This document shows, one piece after another, positions 1 through 5,437 of a stretch of 6,963 bases of DNA. The DNA is from DHVE2 group archaeon. GTDB taxonomy: Archaea; Thermoplasmatota; Thermoplasmata; Thermoplasmatales; Aciduliprofundaceae. The position numbers were made by a program, and so were the translations under genes. Below the pieces are notes generated by a model. The model worked only from the letters and a program-made list of their open reading frames with translations, did not search any database and was not told where the DNA came from. The DNA is taken from the NCBI GenBank assembly GCA_015520975.1, contig WAOZ01000046.1, positions 1 through 6,963 on the forward strand. The letters run 5' to 3'. Every line of letters starts with the position of its first letter. The first letter of the stretch is position 1.

Positions 1-243
1 ATCAAGAAGCGTGCAGAGAAGGCAGGCATCCGGCATTTCAACATCAAGAAGTTCAGGTCCACATATGTCAAAATGATGCATGATGCCAAGGTCCCCACTG
101 AGTGGGTGGCCCGGCAGCTGGGCCATAGCTCCACGAGAATCACCAGGAAGTACTATCACGATTTTGATGTGGACATTATGGAGGAGGCCCACAAAAAGGT
201 GAAATTCTTCGATGAGATTGCAGGAGGTGATGAAAACGAATAA
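1..243 (+). CDS. Tyrosine recombinase (phage/Xer-type integrase), C-terminal fragment, 5' end outside window
   Basis: The frame is open from base 1 to TAA at 241-243, giving 80 visible residues; the start lies outside the window. It matches the C-terminal catalytic part of tyrosine recombinases, which cut and rejoin DNA through a tyrosine nucleophile. Visible residues are K16-K-F-R19 at the usual HxxR position, a 21-residue spacer, then LGHSS (G41, H42), and Y51 in KYYH nine residues after the LGH histidine, as in XerD. The usual box-II histidine is lysine here, a variant I recall in some archaeal integrases. The catalytic arginine I and beta-hairpin lysine are off the window. About 66% of codons end in G or C (53 of 80), clearly above the neighbouring phosphatase gene, which suggests a different origin. 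Integrase, transposon resolvase or chromosomal Xer cannot be separated from this piece. Confidence 0.88.
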   Translation: MKKRAEKAGIRHFNIKKFRSTYVKMMHDAKVPTEWVARQLGHSSTRITRKYYHDFDVDIMEEAHKKVKFFDEIAGGDENE

Positions 244-479
244 TCATTTTATTAGAATCCCGACCTGCCCTCTGCTTAAAGACATAGAGATGAGCAACAT
301 GGAGATCCGGTGGATATTTTATAGAAAGAAATAGAGGTAATTTCAAATTCAAACCAACCTGAGAAGTCTATTTTCGCACAGGGTGCTGAGAAAGATGTGT
401 ATACACTCCTTGGGATTGTATGTGAAAAATCGAAGATTCCACAAACAACATTTAATTATCCAAGGTCATATTACCCTCA
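244..479. other. Gene-poor spacer with possible decayed coding sequence
   Basis: No intact recognisable gene lies in these 236 bases. A strong Shine-Dalgarno-like string (223-230) in the last integrase codons precedes an ATG at 230. That ATG opens a 34-residue frame to TAG at 332-334. The frame beginning at 325 then stays open with protein-like composition (for example EKDVYTLLGIVCEKS) into the next gene, but has no good start. A frameshifted gene remnant is possible; I recognise no family. Bases 255-270 resemble the 3' end of a tRNA without its other half. The end of the stretch holds the phosphatase promoter. Confidence 0.4.
451..458 (+). promoter_or_regulatory. TATA box of the HAD phosphatase gene
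   Basis: The sequence TTTAATTA is preceded by an A-rich BRE-like stretch (441-450). Its centre lies about 26 bases upstream of the ATG at 480, so transcription should begin at or next to the start codon, giving a leaderless mRNA. No Shine-Dalgarno sequence precedes the ATG, which agrees. Confidence 0.55.
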
Positions 480-1112
480 ATGCTCGTTATATTTGACCTT
501 GATGGAACCATCGTGGATTCAATGGACGAGATCATATATTCGTTTGAAAAAGCATTCGAAAATTTGAATATACATCTTGACGAGAGCGCTCTTAAAAAAT
601 ATGTCGGGCTCCCGCTGGATGAACTGATAACGGCGCTGATTGGAAAATACGAGCAGAGAATTGCCGATGAGATTAGGAGAGTGTATTACAGTATCTATCC
701 CAGAAAAATCCGACTTGTTCCGGGAATGGAGTATCTTATATCTCATAAAAATTACAAGAAAGCGATTCTCACATCCAAAAAGAGAGAAATTGCCTTAAGA
801 GACCTTTCATACCTCGGCATTGAGCGCTATTTTGATATCATTGTGGGTGCAAATGATCTTCAGAAAAGAAAACCTGATCCAGAAGGGATTCACAGGATTA
901 TGCAGTCGCTCAATCACCGCGATAAAAAATCCGTGTTTATGATAGGCGATACAGAGCTAGATATAATCGCTGCTAAAAGAGCTGGCGTAAAAAGTATCGG
1001 CGTTACTTGGGGTGCTAGAGATGAGAATTTTCTAGAAGCATACAATCCTGATTTCATAGCAAGAACCCCGGAAGACATTTATAAAATACTGAATTCTTAT
1101 GCCCATTTGTGA
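480..1112 (+). CDS. HAD-superfamily phosphatase, phosphoglycolate phosphatase-like
   Basis: This 210-residue protein is a haloacid-dehalogenase-type hydrolase and probably removes phosphate from a small phosphorylated metabolite in the cytoplasm. All four HAD motifs are visible. Motif I is DLDGT, with nucleophile D6 and acid/base D8. Motif II is T98-S99 after a hydrophobic strand. Motif III is K131 in KRKPDP. Motif IV is GDTELD, with D157 and D161 binding magnesium. The helical segment between motifs I and II (about 15-80) is a C1-type cap, as in the Gph/PpaX group. Length is normal for that group. The substrate cannot be read from the sequence; phosphoglycolate, pyrophosphate or a sugar phosphate are all possible. 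The ATG fits a TATA box about 26 bases upstream and no leader. The last 16 bases overlap the end of pcm on the other strand. Confidence 0.88.
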   Translation: MLVIFDLDGTIVDSMDEIIYSFEKAFENLNIHLDESALKKYVGLPLDELITALIGKYEQRIADEIRRVYYSIYPRKIRLVPGMEYLISHKNYKKAILTSKKREIALRDLSYLGIERYFDIIVGANDLQKRKPDPEGIHRIMQSLNHRDKKSVFMIGDTELDIIAAKRAGVKSIGVTWGARDENFLEAYNPDFIARTPEDIYKILNSYAHL

Positions 1113-1732
1113 CCGTATTTGCCAATAAGGGGTACAAACACAACATCGCCCCATACCGTCTTTTTTATGCCCTGCTCTGTTTTTTCGACAACAACCAGTT
1201 CCTGATAAAATGCACCACCCACGGGTATCACCATTATACCTCCGACTTTCAATTGCTCCAAAAGCGGGGGCGGAATCCTCGGCGCGCCGCAAGTAACTAT
1301 AATTCTATCATAGGGTGCTTCAGACGGATATCCAACGGAGCCATCGCCGAGCAGTACCCTTATTCTATCCTTGCAGGGACAGCGCTCAAGGTTTTTCTTT
1401 GCAATATCTCTAAGCGCAGGTACTCTCTCTATGGTGATTACTTCAGCACCGAGGCATGCTAAAAGACATGCATTGTACCCAGAACCTGTGCCGATCTCAA
1501 GAACTTTATGTCCCTCTTCCACCTTGAGAAGTTCAAGCATTATGGCAACCATGCTGGGCGCGCTTATGGTCTGACCGTGAGAAACTGGCAAGGGTTCATC
1601 TGCGTAAGCAAGATGCCTGTAGTTTGAAGGAACATAGTTTGCTCTATCCACTTTCAAAAATGCCTCTTTGACCTTACGCGTTCGGATATATCCGTACATC
1701 TCCAGCATATTGACCATCGCTTCGTTGCTCAC
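1097..1732 (-). CDS. pcm: Protein-L-isoaspartate O-methyltransferase
   Basis: This enzyme repairs aged proteins: it uses S-adenosylmethionine to methylate the abnormal carboxyl of L-isoaspartyl residues so that they can revert to aspartate. The 211 residues match the family length. Visible hallmarks are DRANYVP (29-35), the family-specific SHGQTIS (51-57), the AdoMet loop VLEIGTGSGYNA (77-88), acidic E102 at the end of strand 2, GDGSVGYP (129-136), and YDRIIVTCGAPRIP (141-154). The frame begins at GTG 1732, about 13 residues before the conserved GYI; an ATG at 1717 (residue 6) is an alternative. A G-rich string just before the GTG could act as a ribosome-binding site but is part of a hairpin. 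The gene lies 51 nt downstream of another methyltransferase gene on the same strand and has its own TATA-like box. Its 3' end overlaps the convergent phosphatase gene by 16 bases. Confidence 0.95.
   Translation of the reverse strand: MSNEAMVNMLEMYGYIRTRKVKEAFLKVDRANYVPSNYRHLAYADEPLPVSHGQTISAPSMVAIMLELLKVEEGHKVLEIGTGSGYNACLLACLGAEVITIERVPALRDIAKKNLERCPCKDRIRVLLGDGSVGYPSEAPYDRIIVTCGAPRIPPPLLEQLKVGGIMVIPVGGAFYQELVVVEKTEQGIKKTVWGDVVFVPLIGKYGHKWA
1161..1185 (+). terminator. Possible T-run terminator for the HAD gene
   Basis: Two T6 runs on the plus strand (1161-1166 and 1180-1185) lie about 50 and 70 bases after the phosphatase stop. Archaeal RNA polymerase can stop at T-tracts without a hairpin. 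Both runs fall inside pcm on the other strand, where they encode lysines, so they may be coding coincidences. Confidence 0.25.
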
Positions 1733-1755
1733 CGGGATTCCCCCGTTATTACGGG
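1733..1755 (-). promoter_or_regulatory. Leader with two mutually exclusive small hairpins before pcm
   Basis: Reading the minus strand, CCCGT (1755-1751), a 4-base loop and ACGGG (1746-1742) form one stem. The same CGGG arm (1745-1742) can instead pair with CCCG (1736-1733) directly before the GTG. Either fold ties up the G-rich string that could serve as ribosome-binding site. Whether this regulates anything is inference; the stems are short. Confidence 0.35.
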
Positions 1756-1776
1756 ATCTCGATCTTATGTTAAGTC

Positions 1777-1784
1777 AAATATAT
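1777..1784 (-). promoter_or_regulatory. TATA-like box upstream of pcm
   Basis: On the minus strand this reads AATATATT, starting at the stop codon of the upstream methyltransferase gene. Spacing predicts a start of transcription near 1755, giving a leader of about 23 nt. The two methyltransferase genes could also be co-transcribed, so this promoter may be internal. Confidence 0.45.
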
Positions 1785-2344
1785 TATTTGTTATTTTCCG
1801 CGGGATTATCTATCTCCATGGGTGTCAGTTTGTACACATATATGGTATGAAAAGCGAGTTTTCTCTTGGCAATTTTCTGAAACCTATAGGGCTTTGAAAA
1901 CACGAGATCTAGGCGATTGAATGAAGATAAAACGATGTATATCTCACCATTCTCATCCAAGTAGTTCTTTGCTTCATCAAGAAAACGCAGTATTATTTCG
2001 TCCCCGTGCTCGCCCCCACCGGCCCACTGCAAATCTTTAATGTTTTCTGCATCGCCAGGTAAATAAGGTGGATTGAAAATAATAGTATCATATTTTCCCT
2101 CAACATTTTCAAATAAATTGGACAGCACCGCTTGAATGTTAAGGTTTTCTTCATCGGCTATTTTTTTAAGGTGCTTGATAGCTTCCTCATCTATATCCAC
2201 CGCTACAACCTTCGCTCCCTGCTTCGCGCATTCTATCGCAATTATCCCACTTCCAGTGCCCATATCAAGAACTCTCTTTCCACATTTTATATTATCAAGG
2301 AGCAGATAGGTATCCTCCGCAGGTTCGTAAATCTCAAATTCCAT
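1784..2344 (-). CDS. Mtq2/HemK2-type class I methyltransferase, probably modifying release factor aRF1 glutamine
   Basis: The protein is 186 residues from ATG 2344. It resembles archaeal and eukaryotic Mtq2/N6AMT1 (HemK2), which uses AdoMet to methylate the glutamine of the GGQ loop of the class I release factor, usually with the partner Trm112. Diagnostic parts are YEPAEDTYLLLD (6-17), almost the N6AMT1 signature; the AdoMet loop DMGTGSG (27-33); D50 at the end of strand 2; and NPPYLP (91-96), the catalytic NPPY of N5-glutamine methyltransferases. It lacks the N-terminal domain of bacterial PrmC, as expected for this subgroup. The frame stays open for 121 more codons upstream, but that part is Ser/Phe-rich antisense of the neighbouring gene. 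ATG 2344 sits about 30 bases from a TATA box. Trm112 and aRF1 are not in the window, so the substrate is inferred from the family. Confidence 0.88.
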   Translation of the reverse strand: MEFEIYEPAEDTYLLLDNIKCGKRVLDMGTGSGIIAIECAKQGAKVVAVDIDEEAIKHLKKIADEENLNIQAVLSNLFENVEGKYDTIIFNPPYLPGDAENIKDLQWAGGGEHGDEIILRFLDEAKNYLDENGEIYIVLSSFNRLDLVFSKPYRFQKIAKRKLAFHTIYVYKLTPMEIDNPAENNK

Positions 2345-2378
2345 CAAAAAGATTATATGCTGGAGATACATTATAATT
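2345..2378. promoter_or_regulatory. Bidirectional promoter region with interlocked TATA boxes
   Basis: Only 34 bases separate the start codons of two divergent genes. For the plus-strand gene, TTATAT at 2353-2358 lies about 24-26 bases before the start. For the minus-strand gene, the AT-rich box at 2371-2378 lies about 30 bases before ATG 2344. Each box therefore sits next to the other gene's start codon, and both messages should be leaderless or nearly so. Confidence 0.5.
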
Positions 2379-2852
2379 ATGGCGATGACCATGCCCGGGG
2401 ATAAAGATTTGCTGGATGAACTGGAAGAACTCTCCGAAATCGTTGAGGGGAAAAGCGAAGATGAGATAAAAAGGGAATTGGAGGAGATTGAGGAGATCGC
2501 TGGTATCACTGAGGAGACGAAAAAAGAAGAGCCTGAAGCTGTTGAGAAACATGAGGAAAAACCTGTCGCTCCAGAGCCTGTAAAGGAGAAAGAGGAAAAG
2601 GTAGAAAAAACTGGAAAAGAGAGATCTGTGAAAACACGTCCCGAAAGAGCAATTAAGAAATATAGCGCACTTAAATATGCTTCGGGAATATTTATTGCCA
2701 TTGGCACGATAATCTATATACTTGCGTTCTACCTGAGACTTTACGCTGGATGGCGTCTTATAAATTATCCACCATCCGCTCTTGTGGCCGCTGCCGGCGT
2801 GATTCTTATGATAATTGGCGGCGACTTCTATTTCCGCGCTAAGGTGAGGTGA
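2379..2852 (+). CDS. Unrecognised acidic coiled-coil-like protein with two C-terminal membrane helices
   Basis: I do not recognise this 157-residue protein. Residues 8-42 are Leu/Glu-rich with heptad-like spacing and could form a coiled coil. Residues 43-93 are a low-complexity Glu/Lys/Pro/Val linker; 27 of the first 90 residues are glutamate. Two hydrophobic helices follow, about 100-118 and 132-148, joined by a short loop containing YAGWRLINYPP, and the protein ends in the basic RAKVR. No signal peptide is visible, so the charged part is probably cytoplasmic and the end forms a membrane hairpin. Start is uncertain: ATGs at 2379, 2385 and 2391 are in frame, and the TATA box fits either of the first two. 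The stop overlaps the Shine-Dalgarno region of the next gene, so the two are very likely one operon. No function is assigned. Confidence 0.75.
   Translation: MAMTMPGDKDLLDELEELSEIVEGKSEDEIKRELEEIEEIAGITEETKKEEPEAVEKHEEKPVAPEPVKEKEEKVEKTGKERSVKTRPERAIKKYSALKYASGIFIAIGTIIYILAFYLRLYAGWRLINYPPSALVAAAGVILMIIGGDFYFRAKVR
2843..2847 (+). promoter_or_regulatory. Shine-Dalgarno site of the UPF0173 gene
   Basis: GGTGA (2843-2847) lies 7 bases before ATG 2855, a good distance. A second copy of the same motif at 2848-2852 includes a GTG at 2849 in frame with the gene but is too near to serve as the site. This favours ATG 2855 as the start. Confidence 0.55.
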
Positions 2853-2854
2853 AG

Positions 2855-3493
2855 ATGCAAATAAAGTGGCACGGTCACGCATGCTTTGAAATAAGAACTG
2901 GAATACGGGTAGTAATTGACCCGCATGATGGTCGCTCAATAGGTTTGAAAACTCCAAAACTAAGAGCGGATTATGTTCTCATAACTCATGACCATTTTGA
3001 CCACAATGCCACACGCGTTGTGGAAGGCGCTTTCAAAGTCATAAAAGGCCCCGGTCTGTATACACTTCCTGGTGGTATAAAGATAAAGGGCATTGAAGCA
3101 TACCATGATACCGTCCAGGGTGCAAAACGCGGAAAAATCACAATGTATCGCATTGACTCTGAAAGTATGCATATGCTTCACACTGGTGATCTGGGCCATA
3201 CCCTATCCAAAAATATCATCGATGAGATAGGCTCTGTGGATGTACTCTTTGTACCTGTTGGAGGTACATACACTTTAGACGCAAAGCAGGCTTATGAAGT
3301 TGTGAGAGAACTCAACCCCAAAGTTGTTGTACCGATGCATTACAAAATCCCCGGGCTAACCCTAGGTCTCGCACCTGTTGAGGAGTTTTTGAAAATGTTC
3401 CCCTCTGAAAGCATCTCTTTTGTTGGCAACTCTGTGGAGTTTTTCAGAGAGGATTTGCCTGACAGTACTGAGATATGGGTATTCAATCTATGA
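2855..3493 (+). CDS. UPF0173 family metal-dependent hydrolase (metallo-beta-lactamase fold)
   Basis: A 212-residue protein from ATG 2855; a GTG two codons earlier is the alternative. It belongs to the UPF0173/UlaG-like branch of the metallo-beta-lactamase superfamily. Visible features are the start MQIKWHGHACFEI typical of the family, the metal motif THDHFDHN (H45, H47, D49, H50), H84 in EAYHDT, HTGDLGH with D112 as a likely bridging ligand, and PMHY with H162. A two-metal hydrolase acting on a phosphoester or lactone-like small molecule is expected, but no substrate is established for this family and none can be read here. It is translated just after the two-TM protein, with overlapping stop and ribosome-binding site. 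Its last 11 bases overlap the end of the aIF6 gene on the opposite strand. Confidence 0.9.
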   Translation: MQIKWHGHACFEIRTGIRVVIDPHDGRSIGLKTPKLRADYVLITHDHFDHNATRVVEGAFKVIKGPGLYTLPGGIKIKGIEAYHDTVQGAKRGKITMYRIDSESMHMLHTGDLGHTLSKNIIDEIGSVDVLFVPVGGTYTLDAKQAYEVVRELNPKVVVPMHYKIPGLTLGLAPVEEFLKMFPSESISFVGNSVEFFREDLPDSTEIWVFNL

Positions 3494-4145
3494 TATCCAG
3501 CCCGTTCTCTATCCGATCAATTTCCACAGCGGTTGTGTTCTCCCCAACAACTGCCCCCGTACTGTTAGCCACCATACTTGCACCCAGATAAATGCTTCCA
3601 TAATTGGCGGTGGATACATAAACCGGTACACCGAACAGATTTTTCAGAAATTCTATTTCCTCGTCCCGAACTTCGGGGTGCACGAGCATGCCTTTGTTCG
3701 TCACCACCGCAACGCTGCCAACGGTTTTTATGCCCCCAATAGTGCCCTTTACAACCTCAACATCCAGCGCATCTTCTATTATTTTCACAGTGGCCCGATC
3801 AAAATCCACATGCACCAGTGCCGCTTTATCATTAACAATTATGTCATTACCCACGGCGTTGATTTTATCGTTTATGAAAAACACATTAAAATCGTCAAAA
3901 AGGAATTTGACATCCTCTTCAGATGCAAAATCGGTGATTACCGCACCAAACGAGTTCATAACCATCAAGCTGCCAATTAGATGCGAACCTCCCAGTATCG
4001 TTTTGTGCACTTTCACATTAAGTGTCTTTGCGAAAATGTCTTCTATATCGCTCCGAACACCCACAGGTAAAACACACAGTTTATCTGTAGCCACCGAATA
4101 AACACCCACGAACGGGCTTCCTTCAATAGTTGCTTTCCGTATCAT
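3483..4145 (-). CDS. eif6: Translation initiation factor aIF6 (eIF6 family)
   Basis: The factor binds the large ribosomal subunit and keeps it from joining the small subunit until assembly or initiation is complete. The 220 residues form the five-fold pentein repeat, and repeat hallmarks are visible: ILGGSHLIGSLMVMNSFGAV (50-69), AVGNDIIVNDKAALVH (97-112), GTIGGIKTVGSVAVVTNKG (134-152) followed by MLVHP, and YLGASMVANSTGAVVG (186-201). The length equals that of other archaeal members, which lack the eukaryotic tail. ATG 4145 lies 2 nt after the L31e stop. No Shine-Dalgarno is evident, so translation is probably coupled to L31e. It is the last gene of the ribosomal operon and ends by running 11 bases into the convergent UPF0173 gene. 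Confidence 0.96.
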   Translation of the reverse strand: MIRKATIEGSPFVGVYSVATDKLCVLPVGVRSDIEDIFAKTLNVKVHKTILGGSHLIGSLMVMNSFGAVITDFASEEDVKFLFDDFNVFFINDKINAVGNDIIVNDKAALVHVDFDRATVKIIEDALDVEVVKGTIGGIKTVGSVAVVTNKGMLVHPEVRDEEIEFLKNLFGVPVYVSTANYGSIYLGASMVANSTGAVVGENTTAVEIDRIENGLDIID

Positions 4146-4147
4146 TA

Positions 4148-4411
4148 TTATTCAGGCAGCAGGACTTCCACCGTATCCTCTTCTTCGAATTTTATAGCTT
4201 TCACGGTTATTTTTGTGGGGGGTTTCTGTATTCCCCTGCTCCATATGACTTCATTCACTCTGTTATCAATCCACACATTCTCCTCTGGGACTTTCATATG
4301 TCTGGATACGAAATGCCTGATAAGTTTGATTGCGTATTTTGCGCGTCTGGTACGCGGGACTTTTCGGGTATCACGAAGCGGGATATTGTATATCATTTCT
4401 TTTTCTGCCAT
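4148..4411 (-). CDS. rpl31e: Large-subunit ribosomal protein L31e
   Basis: An 87-residue, basic ribosomal protein of the archaeal/eukaryotic L31e family, found near the exit of the peptide tunnel on the large subunit. Visible family features are IYNIPLRDTRKVPRTRRAKYA (7-27), the basic helix IRHFVSRHM (31-39), VWIDNRVNEVIWSRGIQKPP (46-65) and the acidic C-terminal strand. The length is normal. ATG 4411 follows a perfect GAGGTGA ribosome-binding site six bases upstream, which overlaps the stop of the L39e gene. Confidence 0.97.
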   Translation of the reverse strand: MAEKEMIYNIPLRDTRKVPRTRRAKYAIKLIRHFVSRHMKVPEENVWIDNRVNEVIWSRGIQKPPTKITVKAIKFEEEDTVEVLLPE

Positions 4412-4417
4412 CTTTGT

Positions 4418-4424
4418 TCACCTC
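4418..4424 (-). promoter_or_regulatory. Shine-Dalgarno site of rpl31e, overlapping the rpl39e stop
   Basis: The minus strand reads GAGGTGA, complementary to the archaeal 16S 3' end, six bases before ATG 4411. Its first two bases belong to the TGA stop of rpl39e (4423-4425). Ribosomes ending L39e therefore stop on the L31e site, which should couple the two genes. Confidence 0.7.
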
Positions 4425-4578
4425 ACACTTTCAATTTAGTTCTTCTCCAGTTCCTTCTGTGCGGATGAAATGTGAATCTCCTCGCAGTGCGCATCATCAC
4501 CCATGAGGGAACCCTTCGATTTGAGTTCACCCTTTTCAACAATCTGATTTTTCTTGCCACATGCTTATTTCGTGCCAT
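4423..4578 (-). CDS. rpl39e: Large-subunit ribosomal protein L39e
   Basis: A 51-residue, strongly basic protein that lines the wall of the ribosomal exit tunnel. Translating the minus strand from ATG 4578 to TGA at 4423-4425 gives MARNKHVARKIRLLKR at the start, then NRRVPSWVMMRT (20-31) and HRRNWRRTKLK (40-50) at the end, the hallmarks of L39e, whose usual length is about 50. Its start lies 2 nt after the pdcd5 stop, and its ribosome-binding site is inside that gene. The gene order PDCD5, L39e, L31e, aIF6 is one I know from many archaeal genomes, which supports the call. It is short enough to be missed by automatic gene calling. Confidence 0.97.
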   Translation of the reverse strand: MARNKHVARKIRLLKRVNSNRRVPSWVMMRTARRFTFHPHRRNWRRTKLKV

Positions 4579-4580
4579 TT

Positions 4581-4922
4581 TTATCGCCTCACTATTTTTA
4601 TCTCTCTTCTCGATCCAGATAATTTCTTTAATATCATTTTCAATTCGTAATCGGTTATTTTACGCGCGAGCCTGCCGCTCTGAGCGAGCATTATGAGCTG
4701 TGTTTCAACCGCTTCTGCAAGTTCGGGCCGTGCAAGACGCAATCGAGCCAGACGCTCTCGCGCTTCAGGTTCAAGTATCTGCCGGAGCAGGGCCTGCTTG
4801 GCAGCCTCTTCCTCGGCCCTTTTAGCCTGCTCCTCGCTTATCTCCTGCGCCAGAGCCTGCTGACGCATGAGTTCCATCATCTTTCTGCGTTTGATTTCCT
4901 CTAATTCCCTATCATCCTCCAT
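4581..4922 (-). CDS. PDCD5-family DNA-binding protein (archaeal TFAR19 homologue)
   Basis: A 113-residue protein of the PDCD5/TFAR19 family, a small helical protein reported to bind nucleic acid; its role in archaea is not settled. Residues 1-45 are a long charged helix rich in Glu, Lys, Arg and Gln (KRRKMMELMRQQALAQEI). The conserved three-helix core follows: QILEPEARERLARLRLARP (48-66), VETQLIMLAQSGRLARKI (72-89) and TDYELKMILKKL (90-101). The tail is basic. Length matches archaeal members. ATG 4922 lies 6 nt after the S19e stop, with GAGG about four bases upstream. Its fixed place among ribosomal genes suggests a link with translation or ribosome biology, but that is inference. Confidence 0.93.
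   Translation of the reverse strand: MEDDRELEEIKRRKMMELMRQQALAQEISEEQAKRAEEEAAKQALLRQILEPEARERLARLRLARPELAEAVETQLIMLAQSGRLARKITDYELKMILKKLSGSRREIKIVRR
4583..4590 (-). promoter_or_regulatory. Shine-Dalgarno-like site of rpl39e
   Basis: The minus strand reads GAGGCGAT, one base off the archaeal consensus GAGGTGAT, four bases before ATG 4578 and overlapping the last codon and stop of pdcd5. It supports this start for L39e. Confidence 0.5.
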
Positions 4923-4928
4923 AAACCC

Positions 4929-5384
4929 TCACTTCACATATTTTTCCAGCTCGGGTTTTTCTTTCAAAACCTCCTCCATAACTTCTTTCGCAACATTATC
5001 CAGAAATGATTGACCCTGAGGTGTGATTACTCGGCCACCTTTCTCCTTTTTAACATAGCCAAGCTGTTCAAGCTGCTGTAAGCATTTTCTAACTATGCTT
5101 CTGCTTCCCTTACGCGCTTTGTATCTTTTAGAGCCTCTGTCCTCTTTTCCGCCGTATTCTGCCGCCAGTCGGGAGGTGCCTATGGGACCCATTATGTATA
5201 TCTTACGCAACACCGATGCAAGGCGTACATACCACCAGTCATCCTGCTCGGGACCGCGCTCTTTATGCACACCAGTGGTAACCCATGCGCTCCATTCTGG
5301 CGGCACTATCTTCTCATCGCTCTTAAATTTTTCAGCGACGGCTCGTATCAGCCTATCCGGTGGAACATCATACACTGTGACCAT
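4929..5384 (-). CDS. rps19e: Small-subunit ribosomal protein S19e
   Basis: A 151-residue small-subunit protein needed in eukaryotes for late 40S maturation; it sits in the head of the subunit. The family signature PPEWSAWVTTG (28-38) is followed by DDWWYVRLASVLRKIY (48-63), a basic segment (86-96), the helix GSRSIVRKCLQQLEQLGYV (93-111) and the winged-helix hairpin GRVITPQGQSFLD (117-129). The frame can be extended four codons to a TTG at 5396, but the TATA box at 5414-5421 predicts transcription from about 5391, so ATG 5384 with a very short leader is chosen; MVTVYDVPPD also looks like a family start. It heads the S19e-PDCD5-L39e-L31e-aIF6 operon. Confidence 0.96.
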   Translation of the reverse strand: MVTVYDVPPDRLIRAVAEKFKSDEKIVPPEWSAWVTTGVHKERGPEQDDWWYVRLASVLRKIYIMGPIGTSRLAAEYGGKEDRGSKRYKARKGSRSIVRKCLQQLEQLGYVKKEKGGRVITPQGQSFLDNVAKEVMEEVLKEKPELEKYVK

Positions 5385-5413
5385 AGCAATCGCCAAAGCG
5401 CCCTATACATTAC

Positions 5414-5421
5414 CTATATAA
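5414..5421 (-). promoter_or_regulatory. TATA box of the S19e operon
   Basis: The minus strand reads TTATATAG about 30 bases before ATG 5384, predicting a leader of only some 7 nt. It lies inside a stretch (5407-5440) whose blocks recur before gins51. The upstream end includes the stop codon of gins51 (5438-5440), so the promoter partly overlaps that gene. Confidence 0.6.
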
Positions 5422-5437
5422 GAGTATTTCGTTTTTG

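Noticed and set aside
331..360. Possible tRNA T-arm around a TTCAAATTC string
   Set aside because: No flanking stems, acceptor or anticodon arm could be built.
1032..1574. Plus- and minus-strand frames across pcm and the end of the HAD gene
   Set aside because: Shadows of two clear enzymes; composition is Cys/Arg-rich or Ser-rich without motifs.
2345..2707. N-terminal extension of the Mtq2-type methyltransferase, Ser/Phe-rich with a poly-Ser run
   Set aside because: It is the antisense of the Glu/Lys-rich plus-strand gene, covers the promoter interval, and has no counterpart in the family, whose members begin just before YEPAEDT.
2334..2957. 207-codon open frame on the minus strand
   Set aside because: Low-complexity Phe/Leu/Ser composition opposite two well-supported plus-strand genes; no recognisable domain.
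3420..4101. Long plus-strand frames opposite the aIF6 gene
   Set aside because: aIF6 on the minus strand is unmistakable; the opposite frames have no family features and no promoter.
5385..5396. Four-codon extension of S19e to a TTG start
   Set aside because: It lies upstream of or at the predicted transcription start and lacks a ribosome-binding site; ATG 5384 fits better.
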